From contig JAJXUG010000005.1 in assembly GCA_021783095.1 (NCBI GenBank), positions 38,651 to 102,650 on the forward strand: a stretch of 64,000 nt of DNA. Direction: 5' to 3'. The notes beneath the pieces are model-generated. The model had not been told where the DNA came from, made no database searches, and worked only from the letters and a program-made list of their open reading frames with translations. Below are positions 34,991 to 43,317 of this stretch, piece after piece. The position numbers were made by a program, and so were the translations under genes. How positions within the stretch are numbered: the stretch's first letter is position 1; the number at the start of each line of letters is the position of its first letter. The stretch comes from Chloroflexota bacterium. GTDB taxonomy: Bacteria; Chloroflexota; Limnocylindria; Limnocylindrales; CSP1-4.

Positions 34991-35572
34991 TCAGGCCGGC
35001 TCGATCAGCGGGCCCATCCAGATCTCCTGGTTGGCGACCAGGGCCCGGTAGCGATCCATGGGCCGGGGAGGGGGTCCGGCTTCCCGGGCGCCATCAGCGG
35101 TGAAGGCCCCGCCGTGGCATGGGCACAGGAACCGCTTCGCGCCCTGGCTCCAGCCCACCGGGCAGCCCATGTGCGTGCAGTGGATGTCCAGGATCGCGAC
35201 GGTGTCGGCATCCGGCCGGAGGACGTAGACGGCGATCGGCGTCCACTCGGTGGCGCCCTGGACCTCAACCGGTACGGTGACCGGCAGGAGCTTGGGAACG
35301 CCGACCTGGAACCCGTCGACCGGGCCGAGCGACGTCCAGCCCGTGGCGCGCGGCGTGGGCGGCACCGAGCCGGCCTGGAGCGGCCAGCGCAGGGAGGATC
35401 GGAACGCCGGGGCGGCAGCGAGCCCGGCGATCGGGACCCCGACCGCCGCGGCCAATGCCGCCCCGACACCCGCCAAGGCCCGAATGACGAAGGCTCGGCG
35501 GGTCGCGCGGCCGCCGACGGCCGGTGAGTCTGTCACCATTGAGGGATCCATATCCGCCGAGGGCCGGAGCAC
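34991..35572 (-). CDS. Rieske 2Fe-2S protein of the bc-type complex
   Basis: 193-residue Rieske protein. Cluster motifs CTHMGC (132-137) and CPCHGG (150-155) are complete. The N-terminus has TRRAFVI followed by a hydrophobic stretch, a twin-arginine-type signal anchor as in most Rieske proteins. Starts at 35572, 35551 and 35539 are in frame; the TRR motif makes any of them workable. It lies between the cytochrome c gene upstream and the cytochrome b fusion, completing a quinol:acceptor oxidoreductase. Confidence 0.92.
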   Translation of the reverse strand: MLRPSADMDPSMVTDSPAVGGRATRRAFVIRALAGVGAALAAAVGVPIAGLAAAPAFRSSLRWPLQAGSVPPTPRATGWTSLGPVDGFQVGVPKLLPVTVPVEVQGATEWTPIAVYVLRPDADTVAILDIHCTHMGCPVGWSQGAKRFLCPCHGGAFTADGAREAGPPPRPMDRYRALVANQEIWMGPLIEPA

Positions 35573-35575
35573 GGC

Positions 35576-36004
35576 CTACTTGAGGCTCTTGAGATAGGCG
35601 ACGATGTCGCCGACCTGCTGGTCGCTGAAGATCGTCCAGCGCGGCATCATCCGGTTAAGCGGCTGACCCGTCTCGTCCAGCCCCTTGACGATCGCATCCG
35701 CCGCGAGGGTGTCGAACTTGTCTCCGTACACCGGCGTGAGGTCGGTGAAGGTGATTGCGGGAACCTCGATCGTGTTGTTGTCCTTCGTGAACTTCGAGCC
35801 GACCCCGCCCACGCCGTGGCAGGAGGCGCATGACTGCTCGAACAGGACCTGCCCGTCGGCGGCCCCGGTCAGGACCGGCGCGACCGAGGCCGCTGCGGGC
35901 GACCCAGGTGCCGCACTCGTGGACGAGCACGCGCCGAGGGCTGCGGCGACGGAACCGGTCAGCACCAGGGCCGCCAGGTTCTTGCGCGAGAGAAACCGTC
36001 CCAT
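35576..36004 (-). CDS. Lipoprotein monoheme cytochrome c
   Basis: 142-residue cytochrome c. The signal peptide ends at the lipobox LGAC, with Cys26 lipidated, then an Ala/Ser/Pro linker; the heme site CASCH is at 59-63 and a likely axial Met lies in NRMMPRW. ATG 36004 is preceded by GGAGGAAG. First gene of the three-gene respiratory operon, and likely the membrane-tethered electron acceptor of the complex or a donor to a terminal oxidase not in this window. Confidence 0.9.
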   Translation of the reverse strand: MGRFLSRKNLAALVLTGSVAAALGACSSTSAAPGSPAAASVAPVLTGAADGQVLFEQSCASCHGVGGVGSKFTKDNNTIEVPAITFTDLTPVYGDKFDTLAADAIVKGLDETGQPLNRMMPRWTIFSDQQVGDIVAYLKSLK

Positions 36005-36185
36005 CACTTCCTCCGACGTGGCTACCGTTCCTGCCGACCGGAGCCTTGGCCGGCCTGGCGTATCGAAGACCGAGACACGCGTGTTGGCGGGCCATGCCGT
36101 ACGCATGAGCCACCGGCACTCGCCCCGCCTGTTTCACTCTGGCGGCCGCTCGAGGCTCTGTCAGCGTGAAACTCCGAGGCGTGCC

Positions 36186-36220
36186 TGCGGGTTGCCGCAG
36201 AAGGGGTGCGGGCTTCCGCA
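36186..36220. promoter_or_regulatory. Two palindromes TGCGG-N4-CCGCA, 21 bp apart
   Basis: TGCGG/CCGCA arms occur at 36186-36199 and again at 36207-36220, inside an imperfect 21-bp tandem repeat. A repeat of two helical turns puts both sites on the same DNA face. The downstream gene is a NarL-type regulator, whose family binds short inverted repeats as dimers. Confidence 0.55.
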
Positions 36221-36281
36221 GGAGGCGTCGGCCCCGCGCTCGCGTCGGCGGCTCCGTTCGGGATTCGAGGCTCCGAGGCGT

Positions 36282-36309
36282 TTGATCACGCGGGCCGCGG
36301 TGCTACATT
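36282..36309 (+). promoter_or_regulatory. Possible promoter giving a near-leaderless transcript
   Basis: TTGATC (36282-36287), 16 bases and TACATT (36304-36309). The expected start point is only a few bases before the ATG at 36322, and no ribosome binding site precedes that ATG, so a leaderless or very short leader is possible. Confidence 0.3.
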
Positions 36310-36321
36310 GCGTTGACTGTG

Positions 36322-36987
36322 ATGGGACTCGAAGGGCGCGTGTTGCGGGTGCTTCTCGCGGATGACCACGCGGTCGTTCGTGAAGGAACCCGGCAAATCC
36401 TGGAGCGGGATCCGAGGATCTCCGTCGTGGGCGAGGCGTCTGACGGCCCAGGCGCCCTCGCCCTGTCGGTGCGCTTGATGCCTGACGTCGTCCTGCTCGA
36501 CCTGAGCCTGCCGGCGCTCAACGGCATCGAGGTGACGAGGAGGATCCTCGCCCACGCCCCGACGACTCGGGTGCTCATCCTCAGCGCCTACGACGACGTG
36601 GACTATGTCGCCGCAGCGCTTCAGGCCGGCGCCAGCGGCTACCTGCTCAAGACCGAGCATGCGAGCGAAGTAGTGGAGGCGATCATCGCCGTTGCGCGCG
36701 GCGATGCTGTGCTGCGCCGAGTCCCGGTTCGCGAGCTTGCGTCGCGCTGGGCAAATGGCCTGCGCAGGGATGTCCTGACGGAGCGAGAGATCGATGTGCT
36801 GCGCCTCGCCGCTCGGGGCAAGCGCACGCGGGAGATCGCCTCGGGGCTCGCGGTGAGCCCACGAACGGTGGAGGCGGACTTCACCCACATCTACAACAAG
36901 CTCGGGGTCTCGACGCGCGGCGAGGCCATCGCGCATGCCGCCTCCCGTGGCTGGATCAACCTCGAGCACGAGCACTCGTCGCCGTGA
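36322..36987 (+). CDS. NarL/LuxR-family response regulator
   Basis: 221-residue response regulator. The receiver domain has the acidic pair ADDHAVVREG, the phosphoacceptor in VVLLDLSLPALNG and a conserved Lys in YLLKTEHA. The C-terminal LuxR-type helix-turn-helix reads LTEREIDVLRLAARGKRTRE and then VSPRTVEADFTHIYNKLGV. It is followed 12 bases later by its cognate histidine kinase. Divergent position suggests it controls the cytochrome bc-type operon. Upstream in-frame TTG 36313 and GTG 36319 are alternative starts. Confidence 0.92.
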   Translation: MGLEGRVLRVLLADDHAVVREGTRQILERDPRISVVGEASDGPGALALSVRLMPDVVLLDLSLPALNGIEVTRRILAHAPTTRVLILSAYDDVDYVAAALQAGASGYLLKTEHASEVVEAIIAVARGDAVLRRVPVRELASRWANGLRRDVLTEREIDVLRLAARGKRTREIASGLAVSPRTVEADFTHIYNKLGVSTRGEAIAHAASRGWINLEHEHSSP

Positions 36988-36999
36988 GCGGCTGACCAG

Positions 37000-38424
37000 G
37001 TGATCCGGCCCGGCGCTGCTCTCGGCATGCGTCACCACCTCGCCTGGGCCGTGCGATCGTGGCTCCCGCCGGTCGGCCGCCGCGAGTTCTGGGCGGTCCA
37101 GCTGCTCGTCGTGGCGATCGCCGGGGGGCACTCGCTGCTCGATCTGGGATGGCTGCGGCTGTCCGACGCCTTCGTCTCTCCGATCCCGACCACGCTCTTC
37201 CTGATCCCGGTGGTGTATGCAGCCCTGAACTTCGGGTTGCGCGGCTCCGTGCTGACGGCACTCTGGGGCGCGTTGCTGACCCTGCCCAACCTGATCTGGT
37301 TCCACGTGGTCTGGCACGAGCGCCTGGCCGAAGGCTGGGAGATCATGATCGTCGTCGCGCTGGCGTTCTTCGTCGGCCGCCGGGTGGATGACGAGAAGCG
37401 CGCGCGCCACGACGCGGAGAGCCGGGAGCAGGCACGACGGGTCTCCGAGGAGAAGTTCCGCGGAGTCTTCGACCACGTCGCCGAGCCGATCCTGCTGGGC
37501 GACCGACGCGGCGTCATCGAGGAGGCCAACGTGGCGGCGGCCCGCCTGTTCGGCACGACGTCGGCCGCCCTTCACGCCAAACCACTGGCATCACTCGTCG
37601 GCCCGGACATCGCGGACGGAGAGGCGATCGGCGTTCAGGACGTGCGCCAGCTGAACGTGCCGGGCCGACCCGAGCCGGTCTGGATCGAACCGATCGTCAT
37701 CCCCTTTGTCGACCAGATCGGTGAGACCCGACTCCAGGTGATGCTGCGCGACGTCACGCTCCGACACGTCCGCCAGCAGGAGCTCGAGGACTACGCGCGG
37801 CAGGTCGTGGCCGGCCGCGAGGCGGAGCGCGGACGGATCGCGCGAGAGCTCCACGATGGGCCTGTCCAGTCGCTCGTGATCCTCTGGCGAACGCTCGACT
37901 CGATCGGTGACGGCGACCACGGGGGGGCGCAGGCGGCGATCAGGGACGCGCAGCGGACGACGCGCGCCATCGCCGATGAGCTGCGCCGCTTCAGTCGTGA
38001 CCTGCGGCCGTCGGTCCTCGACGACCTCGGCCTGCGGACCGCGCTGGCGGCTCAGGTCGACATGTTCGGCCAGCGGACGGGGATCGCCGCCCGGTTCAGC
38101 TCGACGGGGGCGGAGTTCCGGCTCTCACCGGAGCAGGAGCTCGCCCTCCTGCGCATCGCCCAGGAAGCGCTGAGCAACATCGACCGCCACGCAGAGGCCC
38201 GCATTGCCGCCGTCCGGCTGCGCTTCTGGCCGGACCGGGCACGGCTCACGATCGCCGACGACGGCAAAGGGATGCCCGCCGAGCCGCCCCCATCCGAGCT
38301 CCGGGCGGCTGGCAAGCTCGGCCTCATCGGGATGCAGGAGCGGGCTCGGCTCGCTGGCGCGACCCTCTCGATCGGACCGGGCCGACGCGCTGGCACGCGC
38401 GTCACGGTGGACGTGAGGAGGTAG
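37000..38424 (+). CDS. NarL-type sensor histidine kinase with PAS domain
   Basis: 474-residue membrane kinase. Three to four N-terminal membrane segments (about 27-125), a PAS domain (about 150-265, beginning KFRGVFDHVAEPILLG), then the HisKA_3 dimerisation box with the phosphorylated His in RGRIARELHDGPVQSL near residue 286. The ATPase domain has an N-box like SNIDRHAEA and the G-box LTIADDGKGMP. Starts at a GTG right after the regulator gene. The PAS domain and neighbouring respiratory genes suggest redox, oxygen or quinone-state sensing, which is inference. Confidence 0.9.
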   Translation: MIRPGAALGMRHHLAWAVRSWLPPVGRREFWAVQLLVVAIAGGHSLLDLGWLRLSDAFVSPIPTTLFLIPVVYAALNFGLRGSVLTALWGALLTLPNLIWFHVVWHERLAEGWEIMIVVALAFFVGRRVDDEKRARHDAESREQARRVSEEKFRGVFDHVAEPILLGDRRGVIEEANVAAARLFGTTSAALHAKPLASLVGPDIADGEAIGVQDVRQLNVPGRPEPVWIEPIVIPFVDQIGETRLQVMLRDVTLRHVRQQELEDYARQVVAGREAERGRIARELHDGPVQSLVILWRTLDSIGDGDHGGAQAAIRDAQRTTRAIADELRRFSRDLRPSVLDDLGLRTALAAQVDMFGQRTGIAARFSSTGAEFRLSPEQELALLRIAQEALSNIDRHAEARIAAVRLRFWPDRARLTIADDGKGMPAEPPPSELRAAGKLGLIGMQERARLAGATLSIGPGRRAGTRVTVDVRR

Positions 38425-38582
38425 CCTGCGGGTGCTGCCGCGGCGGCCCGCCGTGGCCGCCCCTGACCCCCGGGCGCCTGGGGTGCCGGTGCCAGGAGGA
38501 GCGTGGGGAGCACGCCGGCCAACCACACCTCGGAAGCTCTGCTGCCTCGTGCCGTTGAGGTCGTGCCGTTTCGAGGACCACG

Positions 38583-39038
38583 ATGGGCGCTCGCGAGGGC
38601 ACTTTGCGCCAGCTAACCGTCGCCGCCCCGCACGACGCTCGAGGCATCCCGGTGGTACCCCATGTCGCGGCCGAACGGCCGCTCCGGTTCGGCCTCCTGT
38701 ACCTGCAGTCCCCGCCGTGGGGGGATCCCCTCGGCCGGATCCGCCGCGGCGAGGAGATGGGCTTCGACAGCCTCTGGGTCGGCGACCACCAGGCCGGGCA
38801 GTACCCCGGCCTGGTCTCATTCGGGGCTTGGACCCTGCTCGCGACGATGGGCGTCACCACTAGACCTTCATTCCAGCTCGCGGGCATCCTCCTCATCTTC
38901 ACCGGGATGGTGCTCATGCACTTCGAGGGGCAGCGACAGCCCACGGGGTACGGAGTCGCGCGAGCGCATGCGCACAGCGAAGCGCAAGCGCGAACGACTT
39001 GGCCTCAGGGTCCTCGGCGCGGGACGGAATCAACCTGA
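38583..39038 (+). pseudogene. Luciferase-like monooxygenase N-terminal fragment, chimeric
   Basis: The 151-residue frame carries LRFGLLYLQSPPWGDPLGRI and then EEMGFDSLWVGDHQAGQYPG, the first beta-alpha units of bacterial luciferase-like flavin monooxygenases. After LLATMGVTT homology stops abruptly and an unrelated hydrophobic segment LAGILLIFTGMVLMHFEG follows, then low-complexity sequence. About 250 residues of the normal family length are missing. The junction near 38862 marks another recombination point at the right end of the mosaic region. Confidence 0.6.
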
Positions 39039-39110
39039 GGCCGCTCCGGGAATGCCAGGGCCCATGTCACGCCTACCGACCCGAGCGTCCTCGTGTGTGC
39101 CGGCGACACG

Positions 39111-39143
39111 GAAACAGCTGCTCTACCGCTGAGCTATGTCGGC
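39111..39143 (-). pseudogene. tRNA 5' half, copy 2
   Basis: The same acceptor strand, D-arm and 5' anticodon strand as at 32890-32926, but homology stops one base after the conserved TTTC in the anticodon loop. No 3' half follows. Bases 39111-39144 are the second copy of the 34-bp direct repeat, in the same orientation as copy 1. Confidence 0.75.
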
Positions 39144-39239
39144 GTGAGCGCCAATACAGCGGATGTGTGCGTGCAGTGGCACTTCGTCGGCCCGCCGTGC
39201 GAGCGCGGCGCAGCCCCGTTCTCGGCGGCACAGCGCTCG

Positions 39240-39253
39240 TACAGCAGATAACT
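39240..39253. repeat. 14-bp outer direct repeat, copy 2
   Basis: TACAGCAGATAACT, identical to 32821-32834 and outside the tRNA-derived repeat, so the two repeat pairs are nested. Confidence 0.6.
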
Positions 39254-39597
39254 CTGGCAATCCCCGCAGGCGGCGGGGCGGGTCGGCGCCCCGCGACTCA
39301 GCGTGCGGCCCGCGGTCCAGCTTGCGCAGGGCCAATGGTCGTGGCCCGCCGACCCGCCACGGGGCATGGCAGGGTTCGTCCATCGATATCGGCGATCGGG
39401 GTTCGCGCTCCGCCGGATTGCGCCCCGGCTCCGACGTCGGGTTGCCCTCCTCCGCGTGTTGATGCCACAACCACAAGCGTGGCCCCGTCGGGCTCACACC
39501 CATCTCGTTACCGCCGACCAAGCACAGATGCTGGATCATTACGGCTCTGCCCCTGGATCTTGGCAGGCGGTGGTCGACCGCGCATAGTAATGAGGTC

Positions 39598-41211
39598 ATG
39601 GAAGTCGTCGTTGTTGGTGCGCCCGGAAGCGGCGTTAAGGCGGCGAGTCAGTTGTTGGCCGAGCGGACCCGCGCGTCCTTCGTCGACCTCACCTCGCCGC
39701 TCGCGCCCGGGGTCGATGAGCGCATCGCAAGCCTGAACCGGTCGGTTGACACGGGTCCCAGGCTGCGACGGGTGATCGCCGCCGACCTGCTGGTCCGGGA
39801 TCCGCGCATGCGAGCAGAGCTCTACGCCAGGCGTCGAGTCGCGTGGCTGAGACTGCCGCCGGATCGTCTCGCCGAACGGCTCCGGGCGGTCCGTGAATCG
39901 CCCCTGCCTCGGCGGCGCTCTCTGATCGAGTCCGTGACCTCGCACCTGGAGACATATGAGCCCTTCTACGCCGCAGGCATGGCGATCGACGGCACGCTCC
40001 CGCTGGGCGAGGCGGTTGGCCGGATCGAGACCGCGATCACTGCTGAGGAGCGGCCCGGAACGCTGATCCTGCGAGCTGCCACGGCCCTCGGCCTGCTCGA
40101 ACTCGGCCAGGGAATCGTGGGGCGCAGCTTGATCCAGCTCCTCGATCGGCTGGGCGCGCGCAGGGCGCCGATCCTCACGACCGAAACAGCATGGCGCAGA
40201 ATCGGGAGCCTCGTTGAGGGGCCTATCCAGGAGGCTCGGCTGCCTCTCGACGTCGTGATCCTGCCGGAGGGGCCCGCGGGCAAGGCGGCCGGACCGCTCG
40301 AGGACGCCCTGCGCGAAATGGTCCGCCGGCGCATCGCGCGAGATGACGTGATCGTTGTCCTCGGGGACGACTCGCTGCTCGAGGCCGGAGCGTTTGCCGC
40401 GGCCATCCTAATGCGCGGGGTGCACCACATCGCCGTTCCCACCACCACTCTTGGCCTGATCGATACGGCCATCGGCGGCAAGGCGGGGATCAATGTCTCC
40501 GGCGTGGGCACGAACATGCTTGGAGCTTTCCACCAGCCAGCTGGAATCGTACTCGATGTCGATCTGGTCAGATCCGAGAGCCGCCGCGAGCGCACTGCCT
40601 CCTTAAGCGAGGCCGTCAAATACGGCCTCCTTGGAGATGAGCGACTGCTCGACCTGCTGGAAGGCGCCCGCCCGACCACCGACGGGCAGGTCGTTGGCGG
40701 CGCCGACCTGCTTGAACTGGTGGAGCGCTGTGCGCTGGCCAAGGTCCGGTTCGTCCTGGCCGACATCCGCGATGAGGAGGACCGGCGCCTCGCGCTCAAC
40801 CTCGGTCACACCGTGAGCCACGCGCTCGAGGCGGCGTCGGGTTACACCCTGACGCACGGCGAGGTCGTCGCTTATGGGCTCCGCGTGGCGCTCCAGATCG
40901 GCGTCGCCCTCGGGCTCACCCCGACGGAGCTCGCAGAACGGGGCAATCGGGTACTCGACCGGCTTGGGCTTGCCATCGAGCCTGCCTCGGCGTCCCCTGA
41001 AGGTGTCTGGCGCTACCTCGCCCTGGACAAGAAGCGACGAGAGGGCAGACTCCGCTGGGTGCTTGTGAACCGGGGCGGGTTCACTGTGCGGACGGATGTG
41101 CCGGAGCAGGTCGCGCGACGCGCGATCGCCGAGTCCCTCGCTGGTCGCGCTGCGAGTCCTGCCGGGACCGGCGAGCGCCACATCGAGGGTCTATCGGCAC
41201 GAGACTCCTAG
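39598..41211 (+). CDS. Fused shikimate kinase-like and 3-dehydroquinate synthase-like protein
   Basis: 537-residue two-domain protein. The N-terminal part (about 1-150) resembles AroK but its P-loop reads GAPGSGVKAA, lacking the GK(S/T) arrangement, and the VDLD motif reads VDLT, so kinase activity is doubtful. The C-terminal part (about 155-515) is AroB-like: PTTTLGLIDTAIGGKAGIN, SEAVKYGLLGD, NLGHTVSHALEA and LTHGEVVAYGL keep the metal ligands and phosphate-site residues. The NAD loop expected as GGGVVGD reads GDDSLLEA. It may be a divergent sugar phosphate cyclase rather than a housekeeping enzyme. Confidence 0.8.
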   Translation: MEVVVVGAPGSGVKAASQLLAERTRASFVDLTSPLAPGVDERIASLNRSVDTGPRLRRVIAADLLVRDPRMRAELYARRRVAWLRLPPDRLAERLRAVRESPLPRRRSLIESVTSHLETYEPFYAAGMAIDGTLPLGEAVGRIETAITAEERPGTLILRAATALGLLELGQGIVGRSLIQLLDRLGARRAPILTTETAWRRIGSLVEGPIQEARLPLDVVILPEGPAGKAAGPLEDALREMVRRRIARDDVIVVLGDDSLLEAGAFAAAILMRGVHHIAVPTTTLGLIDTAIGGKAGINVSGVGTNMLGAFHQPAGIVLDVDLVRSESRRERTASLSEAVKYGLLGDERLLDLLEGARPTTDGQVVGGADLLELVERCALAKVRFVLADIRDEEDRRLALNLGHTVSHALEAASGYTLTHGEVVAYGLRVALQIGVALGLTPTELAERGNRVLDRLGLAIEPASASPEGVWRYLALDKKRREGRLRWVLVNRGGFTVRTDVPEQVARRAIAESLAGRAASPAGTGERHIEGLSARDS

Positions 41212-41567
41212 GTCGTTGGAGGTACGGTTGGACGCTCCGCGCCGCGAGCTCCTCGCGTGCTGTCGCCCAGCTCCCAAGTGCCTGCATCGCAGCCGCGGAT
41301 GGCGAGTCAGGCTCGTCCAAGCGCGTGACGATCGTCTGTCCCGGGTCCGCCGGCGTCCCCAAGGCTCTTGAGGGAGGAGGGGTGGCCGACGAGCGGGCGG
41401 TGGACGCGTCTTCGTGCCCGCTCGGGGAACCCGAGGCGGAGGCGGAGCTCGACACGCAGCACCGTTGACGACGAACGCGCGACGCGGTTGGCGGACGGGA
41501 CGGGCGCTGGACCCAGCTGATGCGTTCGGGCGCCACCGGAGGGCGACCCTGCAGCGCCGTCTGGTAG
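41212..41567. other. Gene-poor stretch
   Basis: About 355 bases between two convergent genes. I see no coding signature, RNA or notable repeat. Confidence 0.4.
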
Positions 41568-42401
41568 CTAGAGCGAGCCAACACTGCGACGGGGATGCTC
41601 GTTGCGGTACGCCTTTGCCGTCGCGAGGCAGCGCGCCGCGAACTCGGCATTCCCGAGGACTCGCGACCGCCTGACGTTGGGTAATTCAATCGAGCAGGGG
41701 ATCTCCGGCATGGCGTCAAGGATGCTGGCAACGTCGATGCCGCCTTCGCCCACATAGGAGCGAGCCTCCCGCAGAATGCGCCTCATTTCGTCCTCGTCTG
41801 TCGGGATCTCGGCTGGGGCGTCGCAGAGATGGCAGAAATGGAAGTACTCTCGCGGAACCTTTGCCAGGTCTTCCACGCTGTCATGAGCCCTGTGAAAGTG
41901 ATGGAGGTCAATCATGAGGCCCATGTTCCCCCGCGCGACGGCATCCAGTACGTCAAGCGCTCCCCTGAGGTCCCGCACTCCGGCGATGGGCACGTACTCC
42001 AGATCCGCCGTGAGCCCGTATCTGCTGGCGAGGTCGCAAACCTCGCCGAACTTCTGAACGTAGAAGGCACGATCTTCGGTCCAGATGCTGCTCAAGAGAT
42101 GCTTCGCACCCAGCTCAGCAGCTGCTTCACAAGCTCGCTCGTACCTGGCCACGTCCATGCCTTCGACGACGCGCGCCAGCTCGATATCGAGCACCCTGAC
42201 GCCCGTCTCCGCCATAGCGGTCTTTACGTTGCTCATCATCTCGGAGCCTGGCGTGAGAGAGAAGTCGGGCTCCCCGGGAAGGCCCATGTAGATGGGGCGA
42301 AGACTCGCGTAGTCATACCCTGCGCGACTGGCGATATAGATCTGCTCGGGCGGCGGGCAGCCCAGGACCGTCAAGTACGCCAATGAATATTGTTGTGCCA
42401 T
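41568..42401 (-). CDS. Sugar phosphate isomerase/epimerase-like TIM-barrel protein
   Basis: 277-residue AP-endonuclease-2/xylose-isomerase-like barrel. Metal-ligand strands are visible as LEYVPIAGVRDL, MIDLHHFHRAHDS, FHFCHLCDAP and CSIELPNV, giving the Glu-Asp-His-Glu pattern. This fold includes sugar isomerases, epimerases and 3-dehydroshikimate dehydratases. With AroQ and AroE nearby, 3-dehydroshikimate dehydration to protocatechuate is an attractive possibility, but the sequence does not separate it from sugar isomerases. Confidence 0.8.
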   Translation of the reverse strand: MAQQYSLAYLTVLGCPPPEQIYIASRAGYDYASLRPIYMGLPGEPDFSLTPGSEMMSNVKTAMAETGVRVLDIELARVVEGMDVARYERACEAAAELGAKHLLSSIWTEDRAFYVQKFGEVCDLASRYGLTADLEYVPIAGVRDLRGALDVLDAVARGNMGLMIDLHHFHRAHDSVEDLAKVPREYFHFCHLCDAPAEIPTDEDEMRRILREARSYVGEGGIDVASILDAMPEIPCSIELPNVRRSRVLGNAEFAARCLATAKAYRNEHPRRSVGSL

Positions 42402-42416
42402 GACGTTGCTCCCTCT

Positions 42417-42680
42417 TCAGTACCAGGCGGCGATGCCCTGGTTGTCACCAGGGCGCGAATCGTCTCGGATGCCCTGGGTCGATCCGATGACCGTCACCTC
42501 GGCGAGCCCGCACGGGGCGGCGAAGTAGCCAATGCCCCGGCCGGGAGCCCCAGGTTCGGCCGCGAAATCAAGGAGTGCGGGTGGGACCCCTCCGGAACGG
42601 CGTCGGCTTGCGCGCGTTCGAGATGTCGACCTCGACGAACGGCAGCGAGACGTCACTGAACGCGCCGCGATATCGGCGGC
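42417..42680 (-). pseudogene. Decayed second copy of type II 3-dehydroquinate dehydratase
   Basis: On the minus strand one frame reads GAFSDVSLPFVEVDISNARK then PTPFRRG, nearly the same as [20 protein letters not shown] in the intact AroQ 350 bases upstream; the nucleotide match is clear around 42620-42670. The continuation, in another frame (LLDFAAEPGAPGRGIGYFAA), roughly parallels the AroQ C-terminus. The catalytic N-terminal half is missing. Confidence 0.65.
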
Positions 42681-42867
42681 CGTCCCGGCTTCGCTACTAG
42701 GCGATGGGCTGGGGCGTGGTCCGTCGGGAGGAGTCCCATGGTGGGGTACGGATCAAGGCTCGTCCGCTGGCACATTGCGGATCAGCGACAACACGCCGGC
42801 ACGGCGGCCGGCCAGCTCAGGTTGGGACCGGCAATGGCCGCGTCCAGCCGCGCATGTCGATCGCCGG

Positions 42868-43317
42868 TCAGCGCAAGCTCTCACGGGCGAGACGCGCCTG
42901 AACGTAGCGCAGGGCCAGTCCATAGCCTTGCATGCCAAGGCCCACGATGACACCCTCCGCGATGTCCGACAGGTAGGAGTGGTGGCGAAAGGCCTCCCGC
43001 TTATGCACGTTGGAGATGTGGACCTCGACGAACGGGACGGACACGCCGCTGAACGCGTCGCGGATCGCGACGCTTGTGTGAGTGAACGCCCCCGGGTTGA
43101 TGATTACGAAGGCCACGCCATCGCCGCGGGCCTGGTGGATACGATCCACGATCGCTCCCTCGTGATTGCTCTGGAAGAAGTCGATCTCCACGCCCAGGTC
43201 ACCCGCTAGGTCACGGAGTTCACGCTCCAGGTCGGCAAGCGTGCCCGAGCCGTAGATGCCCGGCTCGCGCATGCCCAGGAGGTTGAGGTTCGGACCGTTC
43301 AGCACGAGAACCTTCAC
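42868..43317 (-). CDS. aroQ: 3-dehydroquinate dehydratase, type II
   Basis: 149-residue dodecameric-type dehydroquinase converting 3-dehydroquinate to 3-dehydroshikimate. [20 protein letters not shown] carries the catalytic Tyr; [15 protein letters not shown] and [20 protein letters not shown] supply the active-site Asn, His and Arg residues. The GTG at 43317 is used because it fits the family N-terminus ([12 protein letters not shown]) and has GGAGG upstream. Type II enzymes serve both biosynthesis and quinate catabolism; a second decayed copy lies just downstream. Confidence 0.93.
   Translation of the reverse strand: MKVLVLNGPNLNLLGMREPGIYGSGTLADLERELRDLAGDLGVEIDFFQSNHEGAIVDRIHQARGDGVAFVIINPGAFTHTSVAIRDAFSGVSVPFVEVHISNVHKREAFRHHSYLSDIAEGVIVGLGMQGYGLALRYVQARLARESLR

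Larger units (their letters stand above)
36005..36321. promoter_or_regulatory. Divergent regulatory region of respiratory operon and two-component system
   Basis: About 320 bases between the cytochrome operon and the response regulator. It holds two tandem palindromes (36186-36199 and 36207-36220), a repeated CTCCGAGGCGT (36172-36182 and 36271-36281) and a possible rightward promoter at 36282-36309. Confidence 0.5.
39039..39597. other. Gene-poor stretch at right edge of mosaic
   Basis: About 560 bases with no intact gene. It contains the second tRNA fragment (39111-39143), the outer 14-bp repeat (39240-39253) and, on the minus strand near 39150-39280, a protein-like piece with CGDCQSYLLYERCAAENG and KCHCTHT that I cannot assign. 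Confidence 0.4.
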
